Shown here: in pieces, positions 1 through 7,844 of the stretch | Layout of the letters: every line of letters begins with the position of its first letter | How positions within the stretch are numbered: position 1 is the first letter of the stretch | Origin: Chara braunii | Lineage: Eukaryota; Streptophyta; Charophyceae; Charales; Characeae | Direction: 5' to 3' | NCBI GenBank assembly: GCA_003427395.1 | Contig: BFEA01000035.1 | Span: forward strand, 229,171 to 256,995 | DNA length: 27,825 nucleotides | Program-made: the position numbers and the translations under genes | The notes under the pieces: generated by a model | What the model was told of the DNA's origin: nothing | Database searches by the model: none | What the model saw: only the letters and a program-made list of their open reading frames with translations

Positions 1-300
1 CCATAGCTGTAGTTAGTAGTGAGTGTGTGTGTGTGCTCGTGTGTTAGAGTGATGCGTGTGGGATATCCAGGGTGATCCAGTGTATGTGAACAGTGAGATG
101 TTTGGGCGCTGAGGTCGCCATAGCCAATTGGGAGTGAACTCGTATCTGAAAACCATATCTCTGAGTTTTGAGTGGGCGCATGTCACCAGTATGCTGCGTT
201 ACTGTTTACATGTGTGAAAAGTGTGTTTGAAAACGAGTCTGATTGCAGAGGTACCCCCAAGGCAAAATTCCACTACGAGGCCTTTTTGGAGGTACCCGGG
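1..300. other. unassigned lead-in sequence
   Basis: No gene or repeat is recognised here. A short GT run lies near 20-36. Small open frames around 172-550 overlap on both strands, lack any family signature and look like chance. Confidence 0.4.
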
Positions 301-944
301 CCTCTTTTTGGCCAAGTACATGCAGTCCGAGTGGTTGGTACCAACTCGGATTGCCTCTTGGCCTACTCCGGCCTCCTTTCTAACCTCACAAATGCTGCCC
401 CCTTGGGTCCTAATGCCCAAGGGGCAATTTTACTTGAAAGAAAAATGCCTCGTGGGCCTTTTTCTCGATTTTTTCAGTTTGTACCCCATTTTTGGTAGGC
501 CGCGATATTTTTCCATGCAGCGGCACATTTTCAGCCTTGGATCTGGCTGAGATCCAAGGCCAGCAATAATCCGTGTCACCCCCTAGTAGCCCTTGCTTCA
601 ATTTTGAGCCCCTAAGTCCACTTTTTCAATTTTTGGTGCATCTGGCTCTCTTTTTGGGCCAAATGCACAGTTTCGTCATTTTCCCTCTTTTGTTTCTTTC
701 CATTTTGGGCTGCCACCTCATTCCGGAGCAGGCCGTTTTGAGCTGGCCCACAAAAAACGGCTAGTTCCTCTCCACCATGAGATATGATCTCAGATCCATG
801 ACCCACAAGAAAACCGATCATTTCCCTTTTGCATTTTCTCTCATTTTCTGCTTTTTAATTCAGATTTTATTAAGATATGGCCCCAAGGGTCATATCTCTA
901 CAATCCGGATTGCCCTCCCTCATTCTAGGAGGGATGAGGTCACA

Positions 945-1590
945 GTTGGGACGTGCTAGTCCCTACTGTGCAGGTCCCAATAAACCGACACACTCTCCTC
1001 CACTCTTTTCTCCCTTTTTGCCTCATTCTCCCTCATTTCTCTCTCATTTTTCTATCTTTTTATTTTATTTCAGTTGTGACAAGTGTCAAATTGTTGTGCA
1101 CCCTCTTTCTAGGCCCTAAGGCCTCATTCTAGGCCAGGTTCATGACTGTTACTTGGCCGTTACATCTCGGATTCCAACAATGTCACCCCCATGCTTCTAG
1201 AGGGCTCCGTTTTGCCTCCGTTTGTCCAATTTTGAGCCCCATTCGCTCCGATTTTCTAAGGACAACCTTTTTCTCATGTTGAGCCTCTTGAGGCTCTCTT
1301 TTCTCATGCCTAGCTTAGTCCGAGATATCTCGGACTGCTGGGCAGTCCTCTCAACACCATTATTTTGCTTTCTTTTCTCCCATGACTCTCCCAATTGCCC
1401 CCACTAGTGCTTGCACTAGTGGTGCTAATATTTTCCGTCGTCTAGATCCTTGATCTCGACGGTGCCGTTTGCTTGCACAATTATTCCTTGTGCTTGCTCA
1501 TGGTCCCCTTGGGACATCCCAAGTCCCCGCCACTTTTCTCCATACTAGTTCCGTTTTTTTGTCCCACCGGCGGTCCCGCCGCCGTGCGTC
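945..1590 (+). repeat. long diverged repeat, copy I
   Basis: This block is colinear with 2365-2960. The shared order is a GGGAC/GTCCC hairpin followed by CTACT, a long pyrimidine tract, an AAGTGTCAA motif, an AGGCC-rich patch, an AGTCCG/CGGACT hairpin, the sequence GTGGTGCTAATATT leading into a CCGTC-stem hairpin, then CCCCGCCACT and a GTCCC/CGGCGG patch. Spacing differs by small indels. The copies are old, and exact ends cannot be fixed by eye. Confidence 0.6.
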
Positions 1591-1840
1591 CCGTTTTTCG
1601 ACTTTTATTATTTGGACCCACTTGATCCCCGACAACATTCTGGATGGTGTCCCATTTTTATTTTTGGGGCCCCCTTGCCCTTAGTGATCCCATCATCTCT
1701 ACATGTGTGCTGATTTTTCTAGGCCGTGAGATCTCATCTCACGGTTGCCGTTTACCGTCTCCACTTGCCTCATGCCGAAATCGCTATTTTTTAGCCTTCC
1801 GGGCTTGTCGTGGCTCATTTTCCCTTAGCCTAGGTACCCC

Positions 1841-2160
1841 CATGCAGTCCGTTATTTCTCGGACTGCAGTCATGGCCATCTTTCTAGTCCCACAGCCCCA
1901 CAACTTGCCCCATGCTAAAAGAGAATGAAGCGTTAAATTCCTAAGTGCATCCGGGCTCAATATTGGTTCCGGATGCACCTAGAACATGTGTTTTCCCTCC
2001 CCCATGCAGTCCGTTGCAACTCGGACTGCAATAGGGGTCAATTTCCTAACCCCAATGCCCCACAACTAGCCCCTACTCAAAAGAAAAAGAAATGGTCAAT
2101 TCCCAAGTGCATCCGGACTTTATTTTGGCTCCAGATGCACCTAAAACATGTGTTTCTCCT
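1841..2160 (+). repeat. ~160-bp tandem duplication with two hairpins per unit
   Basis: Two adjacent units start near 1841 and 2003. Each holds a TGCAGTCCG/CGGACTGCA hairpin (1843-1868; 2005-2030), then a CCCCACAACT-TGCCCC/AGCCCC stretch, an A-rich patch, and a GTGCATCCGG hairpin (1945-1978 perfect; 2107-2140 with one mismatch) followed by ACATGTGTTT. A decayed third start is visible near 2160. Confidence 0.7.
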
Positions 2161-2364
2161 CATGCATGTAATCCGTTTTATTTTGGTTGTATGGGGCCTA
2201 GATTTTCTTTGATTTTCTCTGCAAAAATCAAAGAAAATCAAAGTCCTTTGTAACGGCCATATTCCAGAATGAATCTGGTCACGGATAAAACTCCCCAAGT
2301 GACCATTTTTTACCGTTTCTTTTCTTTTCTCTTTTATTTTCTTTTCTTTTTCCTCCTTTCTTGG

Positions 2365-2960
2365 ATAGTAGGGACCTGCCAGTCCCTACTTGTGGCAGTC
2401 CTTACTGACGGCCAACTCACTCACTCCCTATCACTCTTTTTGTCTTATTCTCTCACATTTTTTTTTCTTTTCTCTCTTTTTTCTAGCATGCCAAGTGTCA
2501 AGTGGCCGTTAAGGCCCTTTTCTAGCCCCTTCCTCTTAGTTTTGGCCCATCCTATGCCCAAAGGTGCAGTCCGTTATATCTCGGACTGCAATAATGGCCT
2601 TCTCATGCCCATGGGAGCTTCCTCTCACTCCTATCTTTCTCCCATAATGACCCCTCCTACTCCGATTTTCACCCAGAGGCCTATTATTCACACAGGCTTT
2701 CATTTGACTCAATTTTCTTGAGGGAGGCTAATCCGAGATTTTTCGAATTCCTCCCATGCCTCCCACTTCAATTTTCTTTACTTTTTTTTTTTCCTTTTGG
2801 CCTTCCCGTTTTAGTGGTGCTAATATTCTTGGCCGTCAAGATGTCAATCTTGACGGTGCACCTTGCCCTTATTATTTTCCCTCATGCGGTGCGCCGTTTC
2901 TTCTTGGCACTTTCACATGTCCCCGCCACTTGTCCCGTCGGTGGTGGTCCCCGACACTTA
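2365..2960 (+). repeat. long diverged repeat, copy II
   Basis: This is the second copy of the unit described at 945-1590, in direct orientation about 1.4 kb downstream. Its CCGTC hairpin (2833-2856) is a perfect 10-bp stem with a 4-nt loop. The equivalent hairpin in copy I has a six-bp outer stem with a G-C pair where copy II has A-T. It runs directly into the 26-bp tandem array. Confidence 0.6.
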
Positions 2961-3058
2961 GTCCTGTCGGTGGTCCCCGACACTTAGTCTCGCCGGTGGT
3001 CCTCGACACTTCCCGTCGGCGGTCCCCGACACTTAGTCCCGCGGGTGGTCCCCGACAC
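2919..3058 (+). repeat. 26-bp GC-rich tandem array
   Basis: About five to six imperfect units of a 26-bp motif, core TGGTCCCCGACACTTAGTCC followed by CGTCGG, run head to tail. Units vary by point changes and one short unit (about 2998-3018). The array opens misleading frames on both strands. Confidence 0.8.
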
Positions 3059-3502
3059 ATTTCGCCCCGAATGCCATTATTTTTACTTAGTCCCACGTGG
3101 CCCCTGGTGCCTTCCCCCCGAGGTGTCCCACGTCCCTTGGGCATTTTGCTGCCCCATGGTGGCCCCTCTCCCTTGTCTTTTCTTGTGCCTTGCGCGCGTC
3201 GGTTCCTTTGGTCGCGGGCCTCCACCCCGAGGCTCCCGTAGGTGGCCCCCATGTTGACCCCTCGTTCTCTCATCTTGCCGCGGCCTCCGGGCCGCCCATC
3301 CCTCAACTCCCTCATTCTTTTGTCGTTGCCGTGCCGCGTTTGCTGGTTCAAGGGCCCCTCGACCTTCATCTTGTCGGATTCCAATGACCCTCCCGGCCTC
3401 ATGCTATGTTCTACGTGCCCCTGTTCTTGCGCTCGCTCGCTTGCCGTTGCTAGTTCTTTCCTCTTGTGGTTCTCACCCCAGGGCATCACCCCCTCCTGCG
3501 GC
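3059..3502. other. GC-rich sequence without recognised gene
   Basis: This stretch continues the pyrimidine-rich, GC-rich composition after the 26-bp array. Overlapping open frames on both strands have Pro/Arg/Gly-rich, low-complexity translations with no motif. Nothing else is recognised. Confidence 0.4.
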
Positions 3503-4252
3503 CTAATCCTTTGTCTTTTCTCTCTCCTGCCTCCTCACTCCAAATTTCTCTGTTGTGCATAGTTCGTCCATATTCAGTCTCTCAAGTGATGGGAAGTTAT
3601 TCGGGACCCACCAGCCAATGGGGCCAGAGGAATGATCTTCGACATAAAAGAGATTGCGGACGGTTTGTTGTGGCAAGAAAACAACATCATTTTGTAAGAA
3701 ATCGGTGACATCAATCATGGCATGGACCATTGTGCCGTTGTCCCACAGCTCCCAGTGGTCAGAGGCATGTACAATGACCATGTAATGGCCAGGGCCGTGC
3801 ACAANGCAGACAGAGATGTGGGATGGAGGATTAAACCACTCACCTGCTCGAGCATTGCATAGTTCAAGTTGACGGTCCCTCATTGCTACTTGTAGGATAG
3901 CAATGGTAAAGCCTCCTTTGCTGGTATAATTACAATCCTCTGCCTGTCGTTGGGGAAGATCAGCACCAAGCGAAAGGGCGATTGCAAGAAAGTCTGATGG
4001 TGTATAAAAAGGGTGGTGGAGAATGTGAAGACAAATATTAGTTGCTGTCAGACCACAGAGATTGTTGAGGTTCTCAGGCTGGTTTGTTTGATGCTGGCCA
4101 AGAATTTGCAGATCACCCAGATGGCGTTGCAAGCCCAACCTGTGTTGGGTTGTTTGCTGGTCAGTCATTTGCAGATCACCCATGTGGTCTGCGCGCGGCG
4201 GAGCACAAAATTGTGGTTCATCTGAACAATGCTGGTCAGCCATTTGCAGCAT
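3503..4252 (-). CDS. Josephin-like cysteine protease domain protein (copy A), partial
   Basis: An open frame of 249 codons whose middle (about residues 60-205, nt 3638-4075) resembles the Josephin (ataxin-3) deubiquitinase fold. I see a Cys box (LCGLTATNICLHIL, C66 as candidate nucleophile), a following T-P-S-D-F helix start, a GGFTIAILQVAMRDRQLEL block resembling the Josephin G-F-x-I…A-L…L-E-L segment, a His box (GPGHYMVIV, H156), a W-E-L-W-D-N block (D171/N172 as third triad member) and a hydrophobic VRNLFYVED strand near the end. Josephin proteins cleave ubiquitin chains; that activity here is inferred. The ambiguous base at 3805 makes residue 150 unknown, six residues before the His. The start is uncertain: the upstream coding part appears to be in another frame or exon. 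An OTU-like or other papain-fold protease is the main alternative. Confidence 0.5.
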   Translation of the reverse strand: MLQMADQHCSDEPQFCAPPRADHMGDLQMTDQQTTQHRLGLQRHLGDLQILGQHQTNQPENLNNLCGLTATNICLHILHHPFYTPSDFLAIALSLGADLPQRQAEDCNYTSKGGFTIAILQVAMRDRQLELCNARAGEWFNPPSHISVCXVHGPGHYMVIVHASDHWELWDNGTMVHAMIDVTDFLQNDVVFLPQQTVRNLFYVEDHSSGPIGWWVPNNFPSLERLNMDELCTTEKFGVRRQEREKTKD

Positions 4253-4263
4253 CTCCCATGTGG
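4092..4263. repeat. three direct repeats (~65-75 bp spacing) inside copy A
   Basis: Three copies of a ~32-bp motif, plus-strand core GCTGGTCAGNCATTTGCAGATCACCCATGTGG, start near 4092, 4157 and 4231. On the minus strand the first two encode related peptides of the type H-[ML]-G-D-L-Q-[MI], so the N-terminal linker of copy A grew by internal duplication. The third has an extra base and shifts frame. Confidence 0.6.
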
Positions 4264-4612
4264 TGTACGCCTTGCGAGGTCAACTGCAATCCGGGCAGAT
4301 CATGTTCCAATCCCTCAACATTTAGGGTTGCATCCTGAGTAGAGACTGTACCTGTAGTCAGGAGTGTACTCTGGGCAGCGGCTGCATCCTGAGTAGGGAC
4401 TAGTGGCTGCCTGCAGGCAACTGGACTGTCTGCAGGAGGCATAGGAGCGGATATTGACGATGCTGCGGATGTCGTCGGTGATACACAACAAGAGGAGTAG
4501 TGGTGTTGCAAACAGAAGCTGAACTTGTACCTAGGGAACAATGGAAACTGGAGAGTCTGTTCGCAAGCGAGAACCTGGAGGAGACGGGGGTGGTGAGGAG
4601 GAATGCAGTCAT
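4236..4612 (-). CDS. possible upstream coding segment of copy A
   Basis: On the minus strand an open frame overlaps the start of copy A in a different frame. It encodes an Ala/Ser/Thr/Pro/Gln-rich, low-complexity linker with a repeated T-Q-D-A motif. It could be the N-terminal disordered region of the copy A protein joined by a frameshift or an intron. No domain is recognised, and low complexity alone can keep a frame open, so confidence is low. Confidence 0.25.
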
Positions 4613-4770
4613 CTACCGCACATACAAAGATGAGAGGGGGGTGCATTGGGCAAGATTTTGAAGCAAAGGACGTGAGCGTCGGAGAGATTGTGATGTTCTT
4701 TGCATTGGAGCTGCAGGGGAGGAATCTGTAGCAGTAAAAACTAAAGTAGGGGGAATTACAGTTAGGGAAA

Positions 4771-4905
4771 CTGTTGTACTGAAAACCGCAGCAGTGGAAA
4801 CCGCAGCAGTAGAAACTGCAACAGCGGAAACTGGAGCAGTGGAAACTGGAGCAATGGGAACTGCAGCAGTGGACACTGCAGCAGCGGAAACCGCAACAGT
4901 GGACA
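4771..4905. repeat. 15-bp minisatellite, eight clear units
   Basis: Units of the type C-Y-GCAGCAGTGGAAA sit in exact 15-bp register at 4786, 4801, 4816, 4831, 4846, 4861, 4876 and 4891, with a decayed unit at 4771. Because 15 is a multiple of three, frames stay open on both strands: V-E-T-A-A type on plus, V-S-T-A-A or Cys-rich on minus. The frame is not evidence of a gene by itself. Confidence 0.9.
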
Positions 4906-5019
4906 CTGAATATCGTCACAAAGTTATCAGAGCGCAAAAGCGAAAAAAACAAAAGGAAATAAAAAAGATATCAATTCATTTTTTATCTTCTTACTTACAA
5001 CTCCCCCTGTTCAGAACCT

Positions 5020-5097
5020 CTTGCGTACAAGGCCGCCCACGTGGATGTGGTTGAGCGGCGGCTGCCCCCACCCCCGTGTGTCATATCGACCCACTTG
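5020..5097 (+). other. dispersed 'TYKAAHVD' motif, copy 1
   Basis: This segment matches 6279-6362 over about 80 bp and 18110-18152 over about 40 bp. The plus-strand translation reads A-Y-K-A-A-H-V-D-V-V-E-R-R-L, but the start codon present in the other copies is not preserved. It lies just downstream of an A/T-rich tract, as does the third copy. Confidence 0.5.
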
Positions 5098-5164
5098 CAC
5101 ACAACCAAAAGGCAAAGAGGCAAAGAAAAGAGGAAGGGAACAACCAAATATAACAAAACAGGGG

Positions 5165-5830
5165 GCAACAAGATCCTGGATGACAAGCCCCGCATGTAAG
5201 CACCGCCCCCAACTTCATAGGCCAAACAACGTGACAAGACCAACCAGGATATCAAAACACTCTTGCCTGCAAAAAACGAAATCCCAAATATATATCTATG
5301 ATTCTATATACAGCAGATGGCCTTGTTCGTCATTAAGATGTTGGTATTCCCATTCCTAAACCATTCATGCTCTCATAGGCCGAACAACGAAAAAACCCGG
5401 ATGACTGGTCCCACATGAACGCACCGCTACGCTCGCCAAAATAGACCGAACAACGGGACAAAACCAATCGGGATGCAGACAAGGGTGCCAAAAAACAAAC
5501 ATAACAGATCCTAGATGACAAGTCCCACATGCAAGCACCACCCCCTACATCACAGGCCAAATGATGGGACACTGACCAACCAGAATAGCAATCAACACCC
5601 TTGCCTGCAAAAAAAACTATATAAAGACAATCCCAGATGACGATTGCCACCTAAAAGCACCGCCTCCCATCAATAGGCCAAACAACGGGAACCAGCCAAC
5701 TAGGATGCCAAAAAGAAAAAGCCGGATGACAAGTCCCACATGAAACCACCGCCACGTGGACTGAACAACGACACAAAACTAACCGGGATGCAGACAAAGA
5801 GTACCAAAAATACCAACAATTCTACCATAA
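5165..5830. repeat. ~110-bp imperfect tandem repeat, about five units
   Basis: Units begin near 5176, 5398, 5511, 5632 and 5723, with a partial one near 5370. The shared core is GGATGACAAGTCCCACATG, then about 10 bp, CACCGCC, a variable stretch, and AGGCCAAACAACGGGAC followed by an ACCAACC-GGAT element. The minus-strand translation repeatedly gives a G-G-G-A-x-M-W-D-L-S-S-G/R type peptide. Frames are interrupted, so I treat it as a satellite and not a gene. Confidence 0.75.
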
Positions 5831-5935
5831 CCAACACTTGAAAAAACGGAACCATACAGTAGGTCTGTAAAATGACATACCCCAACAATGGGGAAGAGCA
5901 AAGCAAAAGGAAAAGAAAATATATTTATTTATTTT

Positions 5936-6060
5936 CTCCATTTGTTCGGCGAGGAAAATTCCCCAAAGAGGCCGCGACCCAATTGCGGGGGTCCGCGGCC
6001 GTGGTTGAGATCCCAACCGCCGGCCGGGATCAACCCCGCAGTCATGATCGCGGGGGACAC
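5936..6060. other. GC-rich inverted-repeat patch
   Basis: A GC-rich island sits in otherwise A-rich sequence. It contains GCGGCC and CCGGCC blocks around GGTTGAGATCCCAACC and two GCGGGG runs, so it can fold into a strong hairpin. It directly precedes a (TG)n tract. I do not recognise the element it came from. Confidence 0.4.
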
Positions 6061-6068
6061 ATAGCACC

Positions 6069-6071
<3 letters not shown>

Positions 6072-6106
<35 letters not shown>
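6072..6106. repeat. (TG)n microsatellite
   Basis: About 17 uninterrupted TG units. Confidence 0.98.
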
Positions 6107-6109
<3 letters not shown>

Positions 6110-6278
6110 AAGTTTCCACCACAACAGCCCCTATTCCACCCAGACAAGTAGATTCGAGTTGAGCCAGCCCAACAACTAAAGAATTCACCTCTTTAGCAAG
6201 CAACATGAATCATAATTGAACCATCTTGAACTGTGTTTAGTTGATTTTTTTGGGGGGCCCAACAGCTCCTCTCTTACT

Positions 6279-6362
6279 ATGCCTTGCACGTACACGGCTG
6301 CTCACGTTGATTTGGTTGAGTGGCAGCTTCCCACATCCCCGTGTGCCTTAATGACCCACTTG
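6279..6362 (+). other. dispersed 'MPCTYTAAHVD' motif, copy 2
   Basis: This matches 5020-5097. It begins with an ATG (6279) and translates M-P-C-T-Y-T-A-A-H-V-D-L-V-E-W-Q-L. The match continues to the sequence GACCCACTTG. It could be the first codons of a gene family, but no downstream domain is recognised. Confidence 0.45.
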
Positions 6363-6794
6363 AACGCTATAACAGGAGGCAGAGTAAAGGGGAAGGTATG
6401 TTCCTGTTTATTACTCTTCAGATCCTCGAACTCCTGTTTATTTCACTTCTGATCTTCATATCGTCTGTTCTCTTAATGATGCTCATTCGTATGTGTTTGC
6501 TAGTAGCACAAGAGGGGAGGGTGGAGGGAACGGGATAGAAGACGGAGTTCTTTAGGAGTGTGGGGTAGGGGGAGGTGGAGGGCAAAGGGCAGGATAGAGT
6601 ATGACATGCAAAAGGGAGGAGAGAGGTGTATGGCGAACTTTGCAGAACTCAACACTCGCCGCTGGAACTCACTACTCTAGAATGGAACATGAGATAAGTG
6701 TTTGGGTTGCATAAGACTTTTGAGTAGAGGAGCAGCTATTGCCTATGGTAAGTGGCCACCCCTACAGACCAGAAAGGACCGGCTTGGGTGTGGA
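6363..6794. other. unassigned spacer
   Basis: No gene is recognised. The plus strand is purine-rich between about 6500 and 6640, with several GGGAGG-type runs. Confidence 0.4.
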
Positions 6795-7101
6795 CTATGG
6801 AAGCACGCAGTCACAGTTGCTGCATCGAATGGCGCGGCACAGACAGATGTCACAGGCTATGTGGCTCCTACATGCTAGGAGCACAGAGGCACGTTGACTG
6901 CATTTATAGAGGCATTGCTGTTCCAGCCCGTCTACAAATTGGACATGACATGTCAGGGTGCTGTACATGACTACAGTACTGACTGTCGTCATCCGCATGA
7001 GAGCAAAACCTTGCATGGACCATCCCTTCATAAACCTCACGGCACAAGGCATGCGAACCACATGCTAATTGAATCTCTGGCGGGTCATCACAAAGCAGCA
7101 T
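6795..7101 (-). pseudogene. RING-like zinc modules, distal part (broken)
   Basis: Two minus-strand frames overlap here. One (6904-7101) carries L-A-C-G-S-H-A-L-C-R followed by a C-P-I-C-R-R pair, the spacing of a RING-type C-x2-H-x2-C … C-P-x-C core. The other (6795-7061) carries C-L-Y-K-C, then L-L-A-C-R-S-H-I-A-C-D-I-C and C-S-N-C. Both match the module at 7362-7529 in order and spacing. The frame changes between modules mean either decay or undetected introns. RING-type fingers usually bind E2 ubiquitin-conjugating enzymes; that role is inferred only. Confidence 0.45.
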
Positions 7102-7187
7102 GGAGCATCTTTCTTGGGTTTCCTCAGTATTTATTCCTTCTCTACGGGCAGATGACGACAGGGAGGATCGGTCTAAAGCAAGGGTGT

Positions 7188-7844
7188 TCAGCTGCTGCAG
7201 GATTTGGTCTGCAACAGCTTGTCCTGGTGGTGATAAACTATCAGCACATCGCTCTGCAGATGGTTCATACTATTTTCCTCCTCAGGCTGCTGTGTCTGTC
7301 GTTCGTCTGGCAAGGAAGATGGAGATCCGTCAGCGGTTGCCGTAGGTGTATGACCAACACCGCATGTGGGACATGCTAGGAGAGGATGTGGAGGATGATG
7401 GCACTGGGGATAGTCCACGCAGTAAAGACGCATACTTTCTATGACAGCTTCCTGGAAACACTGACGACATATGGGATGTTGCTGACATGTCATCAGTATG
7501 TATGGCTGACGTGCACAGTTATTTAAGCATGGCAGATCAAGGCCACAATGGCATGCTGGGCAGGTAATCAGGGGGTAGGAGGAACAAGCACACGACAGGG
7601 GATCACAGGAGAGGCTAGCAGCGACCATCCCTTGTTCCGAGCAGACGCTATGCCATGTACATGCCAACCAAACTGTACCTGTGCGACGACACAAAGGGAT
7701 GACACAGCCACCATCCTTTGGAGAGGTCCCTTCACTGTTTGTGGTACAATCAGCCAGATTGCTCTCCGGGGCGTGCAGTGCTTGCAAGTGCTCATCGAAA
7801 TACTGTTCCTCATGGACGAGCCAGACTGAGTGATCCTCCACCAC
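7188..7844 (-). CDS. Cys-rich RING-like region downstream of Josephin-like copy B
   Basis: An open frame of 218 codons. Residues 106-161 (nt 7362-7529) hold C106-x3-C110, C120-x2-H123-x2-C126-x2-C129 and C158-x2-C161, with extra Cys/His between (C142, C148, H149, H150). This resembles a RING/B-box zinc finger with a non-canonical first pair. A Cys-rich segment precedes it (C80, C85, C87, C95, C98, C100). The N-terminal V-E-D-H-S matches the stretch following the protease domain in copy A, which ties the finger region to the same polypeptide. The C-terminal 50 residues are Ser/Gln/Glu-rich. The stop at 7188 may be genuine or a break, since further modules follow. Confidence 0.45.
   Translation of the reverse strand: MVEDHSVWLVHEEQYFDEHLQALHAPESNLADCTTNSEGTSPKDGGCVIPLCRRTGTVWLACTWHSVCSEQGMVAASLSCDPLSCACSSYPLITCPACHCGLDLPCLNNCARQPYILMTCQQHPICRQCFQEAVIESMRLYCVDYPQCHHPPHPLLACPTCGVGHTPTATADGSPSSLPDERQTQQPEEENSMNHLQSDVLIVYHHQDKLLQTKSCSS

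Larger units (their letters stand above)
300..2860. repeat. hairpin-dense, pyrimidine-rich repeat region
   Basis: The plus strand is strongly T/C-biased and carries about twenty short inverted repeats, many perfect. Examples (outer limits): 322-354, 399-424 (9-bp arms), 535-559 (10-bp arms, 5-nt loop), 778-792, 873-897, 901-912 (palindrome), 1281-1296, 1317-1336 (20-bp perfect palindrome), 1401-1422 (10-bp arms, 2-nt loop), 1435-1462, 1508-1523, 1724-1744 (9-bp arms, 3-nt loop), 1843-1868, 1945-1978, 2005-2030, 2107-2140, 2201-2239 (16-bp perfect arms, 7-nt loop), 2367-2390, 2565-2590 and 2833-2856. Five share the arm AGTCCG/CGGACT with different loops. No coding potential is convincing. The element type is not recognised; a foldback-type or structured-RNA repeat are possibilities. 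Confidence 0.7.

Noticed and set aside
300-2860. Bacterial-type terminators or attenuators
   Set aside because: Some hairpins are followed by T-rich sequence, but the window is eukaryotic and the hairpins are not placed after genes.
2756-3489. Long overlapping open frames (161 aa plus strand, 205 aa minus strand)
   Set aside because: They coincide with the 26-bp GC-rich array and GC-rich flank. Translations are repetitive Arg/Gly/Pro sequences with no motif, and both strands are open at once.
4613-4952. Cys-rich or V-S-T-A-A proteins on the minus strand and a V-E-T-A-A protein on the plus strand
   Set aside because: All come from the 15-bp minisatellite, which keeps every frame open because its unit is a multiple of three.
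5165-5830. CRISPR-like array
   Set aside because: Repeats are long and imperfect, spacers are not uniform or unique, and the context is eukaryotic. It is a diverged satellite.
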